Source: Microbacterium lushaniae (GTDB lineage Bacteria; Actinomycetota; Actinomycetes; Actinomycetales; Microbacteriaceae). Taken from it: DNA of 64,000 nt. Below are positions 1 through 7,589 of the stretch, one piece after another. The position numbers and the translations under genes were made by a program. The notes beneath the pieces are model-generated. The model searched no databases, was not told the DNA's origin, and saw nothing but the letters and a program-made list of their open reading frames with translations. The stretch spans positions 806,001 to 870,000 of the forward strand of contig NZ_CP044232.1 of the NCBI RefSeq assembly GCF_008727775.1. Direction: 5' to 3'. Position 1 is the first letter of the stretch, and every line of letters starts with the position of its first letter.

Positions 1-2
1 CG

Positions 3-476
3 GGAGCGTGGCACGTGCTCAACGCCGCGCCCTCGGCACCCTTCGCGTCAGCCCGTGACTCCCTGCTGGCCGCGACCGACGTGCTCGTGGTGAACGAGCA
101 CGAAGCCCTCGAGGTGGCCGGCGCCGACGACCTGGACGCCGCCATCGCCGCACTCGCACCCACCGTGCGCGCACTCGTGGTCACCCTCGGCCGACGCGGA
201 TGCCTCGTCGTCTGCGGCGACGAGCGGGCCGAAGTGCCCGCCCACGTCGTCACGGCCGTGGACACCACCGGCGCCGGCGACACCTTCTGCGGGGTCCTGG
301 CCGCGACTCTCGCCGCATCCGGGCGCCGCCCCGACACCGTCGACGTCGCCCTGCTCGTGGATGCCGCGCGTGCCGGGGCCGCGGCATCCGCCCTCGCCGT
401 CACGCGCCCCGGTGCGCAGGACGCGGTGCCGACAACCGGCGAGGTCGCCGCCTTCCTGAAGGAGAGCCAGCCGTGA
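3..476 (+). CDS. PfkB-family carbohydrate kinase, C-terminal part (5' end outside window)
   Basis: The open frame runs in from the window edge, so only about 157 C-terminal residues are visible. They carry the PfkB/ribokinase signature GAGDTFCG (around residue 90 of the fragment), which holds the catalytic aspartate and the anion hole that binds the ATP phosphates. Upstream, the VVTLGRRG stretch matches the strand that leads into the nucleotide site of this family. The family phosphorylates sugars or nucleosides; the substrate cannot be told from this fragment, although ribokinase-like is the nearest class. The stop codon overlaps the GTG start of the next gene, so the two are probably translationally coupled in a catabolic operon. 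Confidence 0.88.
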   Translation, partial: GAWHVLNAAPSAPFASARDSLLAATDVLVVNEHEALEVAGADDLDAAIAALAPTVRALVVTLGRRGCLVVCGDERAEVPAHVVTAVDTTGAGDTFCGVLAATLAASGRRPDTVDVALLVDAARAGAAASALAVTRPGAQDAVPTTGEVAAFLKESQP

Positions 477-2449
477 GCGGTGGATTCGACCCCCTCGTCC
501 CGCGCGAGATCGACCGGCCGACGCCGGTGCCGCTCGGCGTCGACGTCACCGCGGGTGATGCTGCCACCACGCTCGACGACGCGAAGATCTTCATCGCCCC
601 GGCCGATCCGGTCGACCTCGGCGCGTGGCGCGCGCAGCTGACCGCGTGGCGCGAGGGTGCCCGCGCCCGCCACGGCGCGCCGACCCGCTACGACGACCCG
701 GCATCGGCGTGGGCGAGCCGCTGCTTCACGGTGGCGCAGGTGTGGCTGTGGGACGAGCTCTTCTTCGACTTCCAGGCGCAGCGCTTCACCCCCGACCGCT
801 TCCTCGACGACGCGCGGCGCCGGTTCGGGGGCCTGGACGGCATCGTGCTGTGGCACGCCTATCCCGTCATCGGCATCGACGACCGCAACCAGTGGGACTT
901 CTACGCCGTGCCGGGACTTGCCGAAGCCGCCGACGCGCTGCACGCCGCAGGAGTGGCCGTGTTCGTGGACTACAACCCGTGGGACGTCGGCACGCGGAGG
1001 GCCGGCGACGACGCCACCGAGCTCGCCGCGACCGTCCGGCGGCTGGGGGCCGACGGCGTCTTCCTCGACACGCTCAAGAAGGCCGACCCCGACCTCGTCG
1101 CCGCCCTCGACGCCGCGCGCCCGGGCATCGGGCTGGAGGGGGAGTCGAAACTCGCGACCGAGCGGATCGCCGACCACACGCTGTCGTGGGCGCAGTGGTT
1201 CGCCGATTCCGAGGTTCCGGGCGTCCTCCGGGCCCGCTGGTTCGAGCGCCGCCACATGCAGCACCACATCCGCCGCTGGCACCGCGACCACGCCGAGGAG
1301 CTGCGCTCGGCGTGGCTGAACGGCGTGGGCGTCATGGTGTGGGAGGTCGTCTTCGGCGTGTGGGTCGGGTGGAACGACCGCGATTCGGCGACGCTCCGCC
1401 GAATGCTGCCGGTGCAGCGGGGCTTTCACCGCTGGCTCGTCGAGGGGGAGTGGACGCCGCTCGCGGTGCACGACGCCCCCGTCTTCGGCTCGGCCTTCGA
1501 GCTCGACGGCGTGACCCTGCTGTGCCTCGTGAACACCTCCGACGCCGACGTCGTGCACGAGCTTCCCCGCGACGGACGGTACGTCCCGCTGCACGAACCC
1601 GGCGACGGGGTCTCGTCGGTGACGGTCCCGGCCGGCGGCATCGCGGCCGTCGTGGGACTGCCGGCGGATGCCGCGGTCCCGGCGGATGCGACCGTGCCGG
1701 CGGATGCGGCGGTCCCGCCGCTCGTCGGCGAGGTGCGCGCCGCGCTCCTCGCCGAGCCCCCGATGGCGGACGCATCCTTCCCGCACCGGCGGACGCGGCG
1801 ATTGCCCGCGCCCGCATGGACGGGACCGGTACCGGGCGAGGCCGAGGATGCCCCCACCGTGACGGTCGCCGCCGGCACGCACGTCCTCACGGTCCGCTTC
1901 CGCGCCCGTGAGACCGGCATGTACGAGGGCGCACCGTACGTCGACGAGTGGAAGCCGCTGCCCCCGCGCCTGCACGACCAGCGCACGCTCGAGCGCGTCG
2001 CCGATCTGCCGCATCCGGTCCGGGTGGCCGCCGGCGAGGTCAGCGAGGCGGAGTACGCCCGCTTCCTCGTCGCGCTCGGCGAGCACACCGACGCGCGCGA
2101 TCCCGAGCTCCCCGCGACCGGCATGACCTTCGCCCGCGCCCGCGAGTACGCGGCGTGGGCCGGCGGGCGACTTCCCACCGAGGACGAGTGGCAGCTCGCC
2201 GCATCCGACCCGACGTTCCGGCGGCGCGAACCCGAGGTGTGGAACTGGACCGAGTCGGAGCACTCCGACGGACGCACCCGCTTCGTCATGCTCAAGGGCG
2301 GCAGCGCGCACCGCAGTGACGGGTCCGACTGGTACTTCGACGGCGGGGTGCAGGCGCCGGAGTTCGCCGCGAAGCTGCTGCTGCCGGGGCTGGGACAGGA
2401 TGCGTCGCCGTCGATCGGGTTCCGGGTGTGCTGGGAGGACCGCGCATGA
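473..2449 (+). CDS. TIM-barrel-like protein with C-terminal FGE-sulfatase-like domain
   Basis: A 658-residue protein starting at GTG 473, inside the stop of the kinase gene. The first roughly 400 residues look like a glycosidase-type barrel: LDGIVLWHAYPVIGID, FVDYNPWDVG, DGVFLDTLKK and a GLEGES segment resemble consecutive strand ends with acidic residues. A small beta domain and an Ala/Pro/Val linker follow. The last 140 residues match the formylglycine-generating-enzyme/SUMF1 fold (AGGRLPTEDEWQLAA, VWNWTES, LKGGSAHRS, GFRVCW). The copper-binding cysteine pair of true FGE is not evident, so this is probably a structural or carbohydrate-binding use of the fold. No signal peptide is seen, so it is likely cytoplasmic. 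The substrate is unknown; a sugar or sulfated glycan is a guess from the kinase next door. Confidence 0.7.
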   Translation: MSGGFDPLVPREIDRPTPVPLGVDVTAGDAATTLDDAKIFIAPADPVDLGAWRAQLTAWREGARARHGAPTRYDDPASAWASRCFTVAQVWLWDELFFDFQAQRFTPDRFLDDARRRFGGLDGIVLWHAYPVIGIDDRNQWDFYAVPGLAEAADALHAAGVAVFVDYNPWDVGTRRAGDDATELAATVRRLGADGVFLDTLKKADPDLVAALDAARPGIGLEGESKLATERIADHTLSWAQWFADSEVPGVLRARWFERRHMQHHIRRWHRDHAEELRSAWLNGVGVMVWEVVFGVWVGWNDRDSATLRRMLPVQRGFHRWLVEGEWTPLAVHDAPVFGSAFELDGVTLLCLVNTSDADVVHELPRDGRYVPLHEPGDGVSSVTVPAGGIAAVVGLPADAAVPADATVPADAAVPPLVGEVRAALLAEPPMADASFPHRRTRRLPAPAWTGPVPGEAEDAPTVTVAAGTHVLTVRFRARETGMYEGAPYVDEWKPLPPRLHDQRTLERVADLPHPVRVAAGEVSEAEYARFLVALGEHTDARDPELPATGMTFARAREYAAWAGGRLPTEDEWQLAASDPTFRRREPEVWNWTESEHSDGRTRFVMLKGGSAHRSDGSDWYFDGGVQAPEFAAKLLLPGLGQDASPSIGFRVCWEDRA

Positions 2450-3633
2450 CCCCCCTCGACGGGCTCCGCGTCATCGACGCATCCACCCTGTTCGCCGGTC
2501 CGATGGCGGCGATGCACCTCGGCGACATGGGCGCCGAGGTCATCAAGGTGGAGCATCCGACCCGCCCCGACCCGGCCCGCGGGCACGGCCCGAGCAAGGA
2601 CGGTCAGAATCTCTGGTGGAAGACGCTGGGGCGCAACAAGCGCACCGTCGCGATCGACCTGCACACCGACGACGGCCGTGACGCGTTCCTCCGCCTCGCC
2701 CGTACCGCCGACGTCGTCATCGAGAACTTCCGCCCCGGCACGCTCGAGCGGTGGGGCCTCGGCTACGAGGAGCTGTCGGCCGAGAACCCCGGTCTGGTGC
2801 TGGCCCGCGTGACCGGGTTCGGGCAGATCGGGCCGTACCGCAGCCGGCCGGGCTTCGGAACGCTCGCCGAGGCGATGAGCGGGTTCGCCGCCGCCACGGG
2901 CGAGCCCGACGGTCCGCCCACCCTCCCGCCGTTCGGGCTCGCCGACGGCATCGCGTCGCTGGCGACCGCCTACGCGATCATGACCGCGCTGCACGCGCGC
3001 GGGCGCGACGGCCGCGGGCAGGTGGTCGACGTGGCGATCATCGAGCCGATCCTCGCGATGCTCGGCCCGCAGATCACGCGATGGGATCAGCTCGGCTCTG
3101 TTCAGCCGCGCACCGGCAACCGCTCCACGAACAACGCGCCGCGCAACACCTACCGGACGGCCGACGGCTCCTGGGTCGCCGTGTCCACCAGCGCGCAGTC
3201 CATCGCCGAACGCGTGATGGCGCTCGTGGGCCGCCCCGAGCTCGCGGACGAGCCGTGGTTCGCCAGCGGGGCGAGCCGGGCCGAGCATGCCGACGAGCTC
3301 GACGACGCGGTCGGGGGCTGGATCGCGCAGCACACGCGCGACGAGGTGGTGGCCGCGTTCGAACAGGCGCAGGCCGCCGTCGCGCCCGTCTACGACCCGT
3401 CCGACATCGTCGCCGATCCGCAGTTCCAGGCGCTCGGGACGATCCACCGCATCCACGATCCCGAGCTCGGCGACATGGCCATGCAGGGGCCGCTGTTCCG
3501 GCTGTCGCGCGACGAGGCGTCCATCGCGTTCTCCGGACGCGCGCACGCCGCCGACACCGACGAGGTGCTGGCGTCGCTCGGCTACACCTCGGACGACATC
3601 GCGCGCATGCGTGCGGAAGGATCGATCGCATGA
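2446..3633 (+). CDS. CaiB/BaiF (family III) CoA transferase
   Basis: A 395-residue protein, close to the family norm of about 400. Family III features are clear: an N-terminal LRVIDASTLFAGPMAAMHLGDMGAEVIKVEHP block, then KRTVAIDL, ADVVIENFRPGTLERWGL with the conserved aspartate position near it, and a GFGQIGPYRSRPGFG loop. These enzymes move CoA between organic acids through a glutathione-independent aspartyl-CoA mechanism. The ATG overlaps the previous stop (ATGA), and a GGGAGGA ribosome site lies 7-14 nt upstream. Together with the CitE-like lyase just downstream it suggests activation and then cleavage of a branched dicarboxylate such as citramalate or itaconate. No hydratase is present, so the substrate is inferred only. 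Confidence 0.9.
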   Translation: MTPLDGLRVIDASTLFAGPMAAMHLGDMGAEVIKVEHPTRPDPARGHGPSKDGQNLWWKTLGRNKRTVAIDLHTDDGRDAFLRLARTADVVIENFRPGTLERWGLGYEELSAENPGLVLARVTGFGQIGPYRSRPGFGTLAEAMSGFAAATGEPDGPPTLPPFGLADGIASLATAYAIMTALHARGRDGRGQVVDVAIIEPILAMLGPQITRWDQLGSVQPRTGNRSTNNAPRNTYRTADGSWVAVSTSAQSIAERVMALVGRPELADEPWFASGASRAEHADELDDAVGGWIAQHTRDEVVAAFEQAQAAVAPVYDPSDIVADPQFQALGTIHRIHDPELGDMAMQGPLFRLSRDEASIAFSGRAHAADTDEVLASLGYTSDDIARMRAEGSIA

Positions 3634-4484
3634 CCCGCCGCACCCTCGTCGCCCTGTATGCGCCCGCCGACCGTCCGGAGCGCTTCGGGAAGGCACTGGA
3701 TGCGGGGGCGGATGCGGTCATCGTCGACCTCGAAGACGCGGTGACGCTCTCGCGCAAGGCGCAGGCCCGCGAGGCGCTCACCGACTTCGCGGCCGCGTGG
3801 ACCGAGCGCGGGGAGCACGCCCCCGCCGTGCAGGTGCGGATCAACGCGCGGGGCGCCGCCGCGCACGACGAGGATCTCGCCGCCGTCGCGGACCTCCCCG
3901 CATCCTTCGGCATCCGGCTCCCCAAGACCGAGTCGGCCGACGACGTCGCCGCGATCCGTTCCGCGCTGCCCGGCCGTGAAGTGCACGCACTGCTGGAATC
4001 CGCGCTGTCGATCGAGCGCGCGTTCGAGATCGCGACGGCCGGGGTGGCCTCGATCGCGGCGGGGGAGGCCGACCTCCGCGCCGAGCTCGGTGTTCCCGCC
4101 GGGCCGGCGGGGGAGCCGGGCCTGGCCTGGTCGCGGGCGCGCATCGTCAACGCCGCCGCCGCGGCCGGTCTGCAGCTGCCCCTCATGGCCGTGTGGGCCG
4201 ACGTCGCCGACCTCGAGGGCCTCGAGCAGAGCTGCCGCGCCGGGCGCGCGCTCGGGTACGCCGGGCGCACCGCCGTCCACCCCCGTCAGATCGAGGTCAT
4301 CCGCCGGGTCTTCACGCCGGATGCCGACGAGGTCGCCCGCGCCCAGCGCATCGTCGACCGCGTGGCAGCGGCCGCCGCCGACGGCACCGGCGCATTCGTG
4401 CTCGAGGACGGCACGTTCATCGATGTCGCGATGGTGAAGGCGGCCGAACGCGTGCTCGCCGCATCCGATCACCCTGCGGGCTGA
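3630..4484 (+). CDS. HpcH/HpaI aldolase / CitE-like CoA-ester lyase
   Basis: A 284-residue TIM-barrel lyase. The start MTRRTLVALYAPADRPERFGKAL, the ADAVIVDLEDAV strand (metal-binding acidic residues), the VRINARG substrate-CoA arginine region, LPKTES and a late GRTAVHPRQIEVI block are characteristic of CitE, malyl-CoA and citramalyl-CoA lyases. It would split a 3-hydroxyacyl-CoA into acetyl-CoA plus an oxoacid. The start overlaps the stop of the CoA transferase by ATGA, making a transferase-lyase pair that fits acid activation followed by retro-Claisen cleavage. The exact substrate is not decidable. The next feature is a tRNA on the other strand, so the operon ends here. Confidence 0.88.
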   Translation: MTRRTLVALYAPADRPERFGKALDAGADAVIVDLEDAVTLSRKAQAREALTDFAAAWTERGEHAPAVQVRINARGAAAHDEDLAAVADLPASFGIRLPKTESADDVAAIRSALPGREVHALLESALSIERAFEIATAGVASIAAGEADLRAELGVPAGPAGEPGLAWSRARIVNAAAAAGLQLPLMAVWADVADLEGLEQSCRAGRALGYAGRTAVHPRQIEVIRRVFTPDADEVARAQRIVDRVAAAAADGTGAFVLEDGTFIDVAMVKAAERVLAASDHPAG

Positions 4485-4491
4485 GAGGGCG

Positions 4492-4567
4492 TGGACGCGA
4501 CGGCGGGAGTCGAACCCGCAACGCACTCGGGTATGAACCGATGCCCGGGACCGCCCGGACCGCCGCG
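4492..4567 (-). tRNA. tRNA-like gene, anticodon CAU, CCA encoded (atypical)
   Basis: On the minus strand the sequence folds as a cloverleaf. It has a 7-bp acceptor stem (CGCGGCG with CGTCGCG, one G-U), a perfect 5-bp T stem with loop TTCGACT, an anticodon loop TTCATAC reading CAU (Met, or Ile if the C is modified), a T discriminator base and an encoded CCA. The region between acceptor and T arm is 41 nt, the standard length. Oddities: the D arm is CCGG-GCGGTC-CCGG with a very short loop, the base of the anticodon stem is an A-G mismatch, and the usual AGCTCAG D-arm motif is absent. It lacks the unpaired position 1-72 of initiator tRNA. It could be a divergent elongator, a specialised tRNA or a decaying copy. 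Confidence 0.62.
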
Positions 4568-4645
4568 ATGTCCTCCACGGTAGCCAGGCGTGATGGTCTC
4601 GTCGACCATGTGACGCCCCGTTGCACCCACCGTTCACCGGCCCCG

Positions 4646-5635
4646 TCAGGAGCGGGCGCGCGGAGGCGGGGGACTGTCCAGGGCCTGCAGCATCCGGATC
4701 GCCGCCTCGCGCATCTCGGAGCGATGCGGCTCGGGAAGGTCGGTCGTATACGGCACCCCGGCGGGCACCCACGACATGCCGTACATCGTCTCGCGCCAGT
4801 CCGATCCGCCCACCGGCCAGCGCGTGCGTTCGGCGCCTTCCGCGGTCGCGCCCTGGCCCCACTGCCCGAACTGCTCTCGCATGCGGTCGAGGGGAAGATC
4901 CATCACGATGTCGGTCTCGACCGGCTGACGCACCCACGAGCGGGCGACCACGATGAAGGCATCCACCTCTTCCGGTGTCAGCTCGCGCGGCGGGAACAGC
5001 ACCCGGGTGTGCTCGATCCCCGACAGTCGGTCGACGCGGAACGTCCGCCAGTCGTCGCGATCGAGGTCCCAGCACAGCAGGTACCAGTGCCGGTCGGCGG
5101 GGGAGAGGGAGTGCGGCTCCACCCGGCGGTGGGTGGTCTCGCCCGCCGCCGACGTGTACGTGAAGCGCACGCGCTCGGAGTCGCGGCACGCGAGGGCGAG
5201 CTCGCCGAGCACTTCGGTGGACGCGGCCTCGCCTCCGCCGACGCCCACCGGCCGCACCGCATCGGCGAGGGCCGCCACCCGCCGGCGGACGGCGGGCGGG
5301 AGCACCTGGTCGAGCTTGGCGAGCGCGGTCAGCGCCGTCTCGGCACCGCCGACCAGGCGCTGGGATGCGGCGACCCGCAGGCCGATCGCCATCGCGACGG
5401 CCTCCTCATCCGTCAACAACAGCGGCGGCACGGCGCTGCCGGCCTCGAGCCGGTACCCGCCCGCCGCCCCCGGCGTGGACTCGATGCGATAGCCCAGTTC
5501 CCGCAGCCGGTCGACGTCGCGCCGCACCGTGCGCTCGGTCACGCCCAGGCGCGCGGCCAGCTCCGGGCCCGGCCAGTGCCGATGCGTCTGGAGGAGGTTG
5601 AGCAGCGACAGCGCGCGACTGGTGGTGTCGGACAT
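4646..5635 (-). CDS. WYL-domain transcriptional regulator (HTH_11 + WYL)
   Basis: A 329-residue regulator. Residues 1-60 form a DeoR/HTH_11-type winged helix (LAARLGVTERTVRRDVDRLRELGY followed by a GGYRLEAG wing). Residues 145-215 are a WYL domain (RVRFTYTSAAGE, RRVEPHSL, WYLLCWDLDRDDWRTFRVDRLSG), and the C terminus is the WCX-like extension. WYL proteins sense small molecules or nucleic acids. The gene is divergent from a DrrAB-type exporter 62 bp away, and the gap contains a perfect inverted repeat, so it most likely controls that exporter and itself. The start ATG at 5635 is the first plausible one before the helix-turn-helix. Confidence 0.92.
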   Translation of the reverse strand: MSDTTSRALSLLNLLQTHRHWPGPELAARLGVTERTVRRDVDRLRELGYRIESTPGAAGGYRLEAGSAVPPLLLTDEEAVAMAIGLRVAASQRLVGGAETALTALAKLDQVLPPAVRRRVAALADAVRPVGVGGGEAASTEVLGELALACRDSERVRFTYTSAAGETTHRRVEPHSLSPADRHWYLLCWDLDRDDWRTFRVDRLSGIEHTRVLFPPRELTPEEVDAFIVVARSWVRQPVETDIVMDLPLDRMREQFGQWGQGATAEGAERTRWPVGGSDWRETMYGMSWVPAGVPYTTDLPEPHRSEMREAAIRMLQALDSPPPPRARS

Positions 5636-5656
5636 GACGCAAACTTTGCCACTGAT

Positions 5657-5677
5657 TGCGGACGTGATGCGTCCGCA
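5657..5677. promoter_or_regulatory. Inverted-repeat operator between WYL regulator and ABC exporter
   Basis: A perfect 7-bp inverted repeat, TGCGGAC-N7-GTCCGCA, lies in the 62-bp divergent spacer. It ends 9 bp before a TAACCT -10 candidate for the exporter gene, so a bound protein would cover the -35 region. The WYL regulator encoded next door is the obvious candidate ligand; that pairing is inferred. Confidence 0.6.
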
Positions 5678-5685
5678 TTTGTTTC

Positions 5686-5691
5686 TAACCT
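5686..5691 (+). promoter_or_regulatory. -10 element of a likely leaderless promoter (ABC exporter)
   Basis: TAACCT sits six nucleotides before ATG 5698, the spacing expected when transcription begins at or next to the start codon. No Shine-Dalgarno sequence precedes this ATG, which fits leaderless translation. Confidence 0.5.
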
Positions 5692-5697
5692 CTCGGC

Positions 5698-6741
5698 ATG
5701 GCGAACGAACCCATCCTCGAAGCGCAGGGACTGACCAAGCGCTTCACCGTCAAGAAGAAGACCGTCGAGGCGGTCACCGACCTCACCTTCCAGGTCGCCG
5801 CCGGCGAACTGGTCGCCTTCCTCGGGCCCAACGGCGCGGGGAAGTCCACGAGCCTGCGCATGCTCACGACCCTCCTTCCGCCCACCGCCGGCACGGCGCG
5901 CGTGGTCGGCCGCGACATCCTGCGCGATCCGGCAGGGGTGCGCGCGCGCATCGGCTACGTCGGCCAGCTCACCAGCGGAAGCTTCTCCCAGCGCGTGCGC
6001 GACGAACTGCTCAGCCAGGGCGCGTTCTACGGCATGTCGAGGGCGGCATCCGTGTCGCGGGCGGACGAGCTCATCGCCTCACTCGACCTGACGCCGTTCG
6101 CGACCCGCGCGGTGCAGCAGCTCTCCGGCGGGCAGAAGCGGCGGCTCGACATCGCCCTCGGCCTCATGCACGCCCCGCCGCTGCTGTTCCTCGACGAGCC
6201 GTCGACCGGACTGGATCCCCAGAGCCGCGCGAACCTCTGGCAGCACATCCTCGACCTGCGCAGGTCGCACGGCACGACGGTCTTCCTCACGACGCACTAC
6301 CTCGAGGAGGCCGACCGCTACGCCGAACGCGTCATGGTCATGGACCGCGGACGCGTCATCGCCGACGACACCGCCGCGCACCTGAAGGCCGAGCTCGCGG
6401 GCGACCTCATGACGCTCGGGTTCGGCTCCGCGGCCGACGCCGAGGCCGCGCTCGCCGTCGTGGGGCGGTTGACCGATCGCGAGGTGCGGCGCGAGGGTGA
6501 GGCATCCCTCACCCTCACCGCCCCCGAGGGCGACACGCTGCTGCCGGCGGCCATCCGGGCGCTGGATGCGGCGGGCCTGGCGGTCACGCGGGCCACGGGC
6601 GTTCCGCCCACCCTCGACGACGTCTTCCTCGCTCTCACCGGGCGCACCCTGCGCGAAGCAGGGGAGGGCGAAGACGCCGCCGAGACCGAATCCGCGGATG
6701 CGCCGGCCGCATCCGCTCAGCCGACAGGAGCATCCCGATGA
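5698..6741 (+). CDS. ABC transporter ATP-binding protein, DrrA type
   Basis: A 347-residue ATPase of the ABC-2/daunorubicin-resistance type. Walker A is GPNGAGKST (K49), the signature is LSGGQKRRLDIALGL, Walker B is LLFLDEPSTGLD and the switch histidine is in FLTTHYLEEADRYAE. The stretch after residue 230 is the DrrA C-terminal domain (LPAAIRALDAAGLAVTRATGVPPTLDDVFLALTGRTL) that docks on the permease. An Ala-rich tail ends the protein. It overlaps the permease gene by ATGA. It likely powers export of a drug or lipid-like compound under control of the divergent WYL regulator. Confidence 0.94.
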   Translation: MANEPILEAQGLTKRFTVKKKTVEAVTDLTFQVAAGELVAFLGPNGAGKSTSLRMLTTLLPPTAGTARVVGRDILRDPAGVRARIGYVGQLTSGSFSQRVRDELLSQGAFYGMSRAASVSRADELIASLDLTPFATRAVQQLSGGQKRRLDIALGLMHAPPLLFLDEPSTGLDPQSRANLWQHILDLRRSHGTTVFLTTHYLEEADRYAERVMVMDRGRVIADDTAAHLKAELAGDLMTLGFGSAADAEAALAVVGRLTDREVRREGEASLTLTAPEGDTLLPAAIRALDAAGLAVTRATGVPPTLDDVFLALTGRTLREAGEGEDAAETESADAPAASAQPTGASR

Positions 6742-7526
6742 CCGCCTCCACAGCTCACCAGACCGCCGTGCGCGGCAACGCCGCACGCGACACGTGGCAC
6801 GTGCTCACGCGCGAGCTCAAACCCGTCGTGCGCGATCCGTTCACCCTCATCTTCAGCCTCGTGCAGCCGCTGGTGTTCCTGGGGCTCTTCGCCCCGCTGC
6901 TCATCGGCAGCTCCGGCGCCCCCGCATCGGAGACGCTGCAGTGGTTCGTGCCCGGCGTGCTCGTCATGATCGTGCTCTTCGGCACCGGTGCGACCGGGTC
7001 GAACCTGCAGTACGAGATGATGACCGGATCCCACGAGCGCACCCTGGTCGCCCCGCTCGTGCGCTCGTCGCTCCTGGTCGGCCGCGCGCTCAAGGAGATC
7101 GTGCCGATCCTCGTGCAGGCACTGCTGATCGTGCTGATCGCGTGGCCGTTCGGATTCTCGATCAACCCCGCGGGGCTCGTCATCGGGCTCGCGCTGCTGG
7201 CGGTCTTCGGGGTCGGCCTCGGGTCGCTGTCGTACGCCCTGGCGCTGGCGACGAAGGATCGCGAGTGGCTGTTCTGGGGTGTGCAGCAGACGCTCATCTT
7301 CCCCCTGCTGATCCTCTCGGGGATGCTGCTGCCCCTGGATGCGGCGCCCTCGTGGATGCGCGTGGTGGCCGCGGTCAACCCGATCAACTGGGTCGTGCAG
7401 GGGGAGCGGGCGCTGTTCGCGGGCGAGCTCGGCGCCGCTCCGGTGGCGTGGGGATGGGTGTCGGCGCTGGCGCTCGCCGCGGTCGGGCTGATCGTCGGGA
7501 TCCGGGCGATGCGACGCTCGCACTGA
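6738..7526 (+). CDS. ABC-2 type transporter permease, DrrB type
   Basis: A 262-residue membrane protein with about six hydrophobic segments, opening with a short cytoplasmic region (ATRDTWHVLTRELKPVVRDPFTLIFSLVQP) typical of DrrB permeases. The conserved ABC-2 pieces are visible: LVAPLVRSSLLVGRALKEIVPILVQALL, then LSYALALATKDREWLFWGVQQTLIFPLLILSGMLLPL and NPINWVVQGERALFAGE. It forms the membrane channel for the preceding ATPase, with which it overlaps by four bases. The exported substrate is not evident from sequence. Confidence 0.92.
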   Translation: MTASTAHQTAVRGNAARDTWHVLTRELKPVVRDPFTLIFSLVQPLVFLGLFAPLLIGSSGAPASETLQWFVPGVLVMIVLFGTGATGSNLQYEMMTGSHERTLVAPLVRSSLLVGRALKEIVPILVQALLIVLIAWPFGFSINPAGLVIGLALLAVFGVGLGSLSYALALATKDREWLFWGVQQTLIFPLLILSGMLLPLDAAPSWMRVVAAVNPINWVVQGERALFAGELGAAPVAWGWVSALALAAVGLIVGIRAMRRSH

Positions 7527-7589
7527 CCCCTCCCGAACCCCCGTCCCGGGCGGGCAGAAGCAGGGGTCGGAGGGCACTAGCGTTAGGGG

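Noticed and set aside
4646..7526. WYL regulator and nearby genes as part of a CRISPR or phage-defence island
   Set aside because: WYL proteins can occur in defence loci, but the neighbours here are a plain ABC-2 exporter and housekeeping genes.
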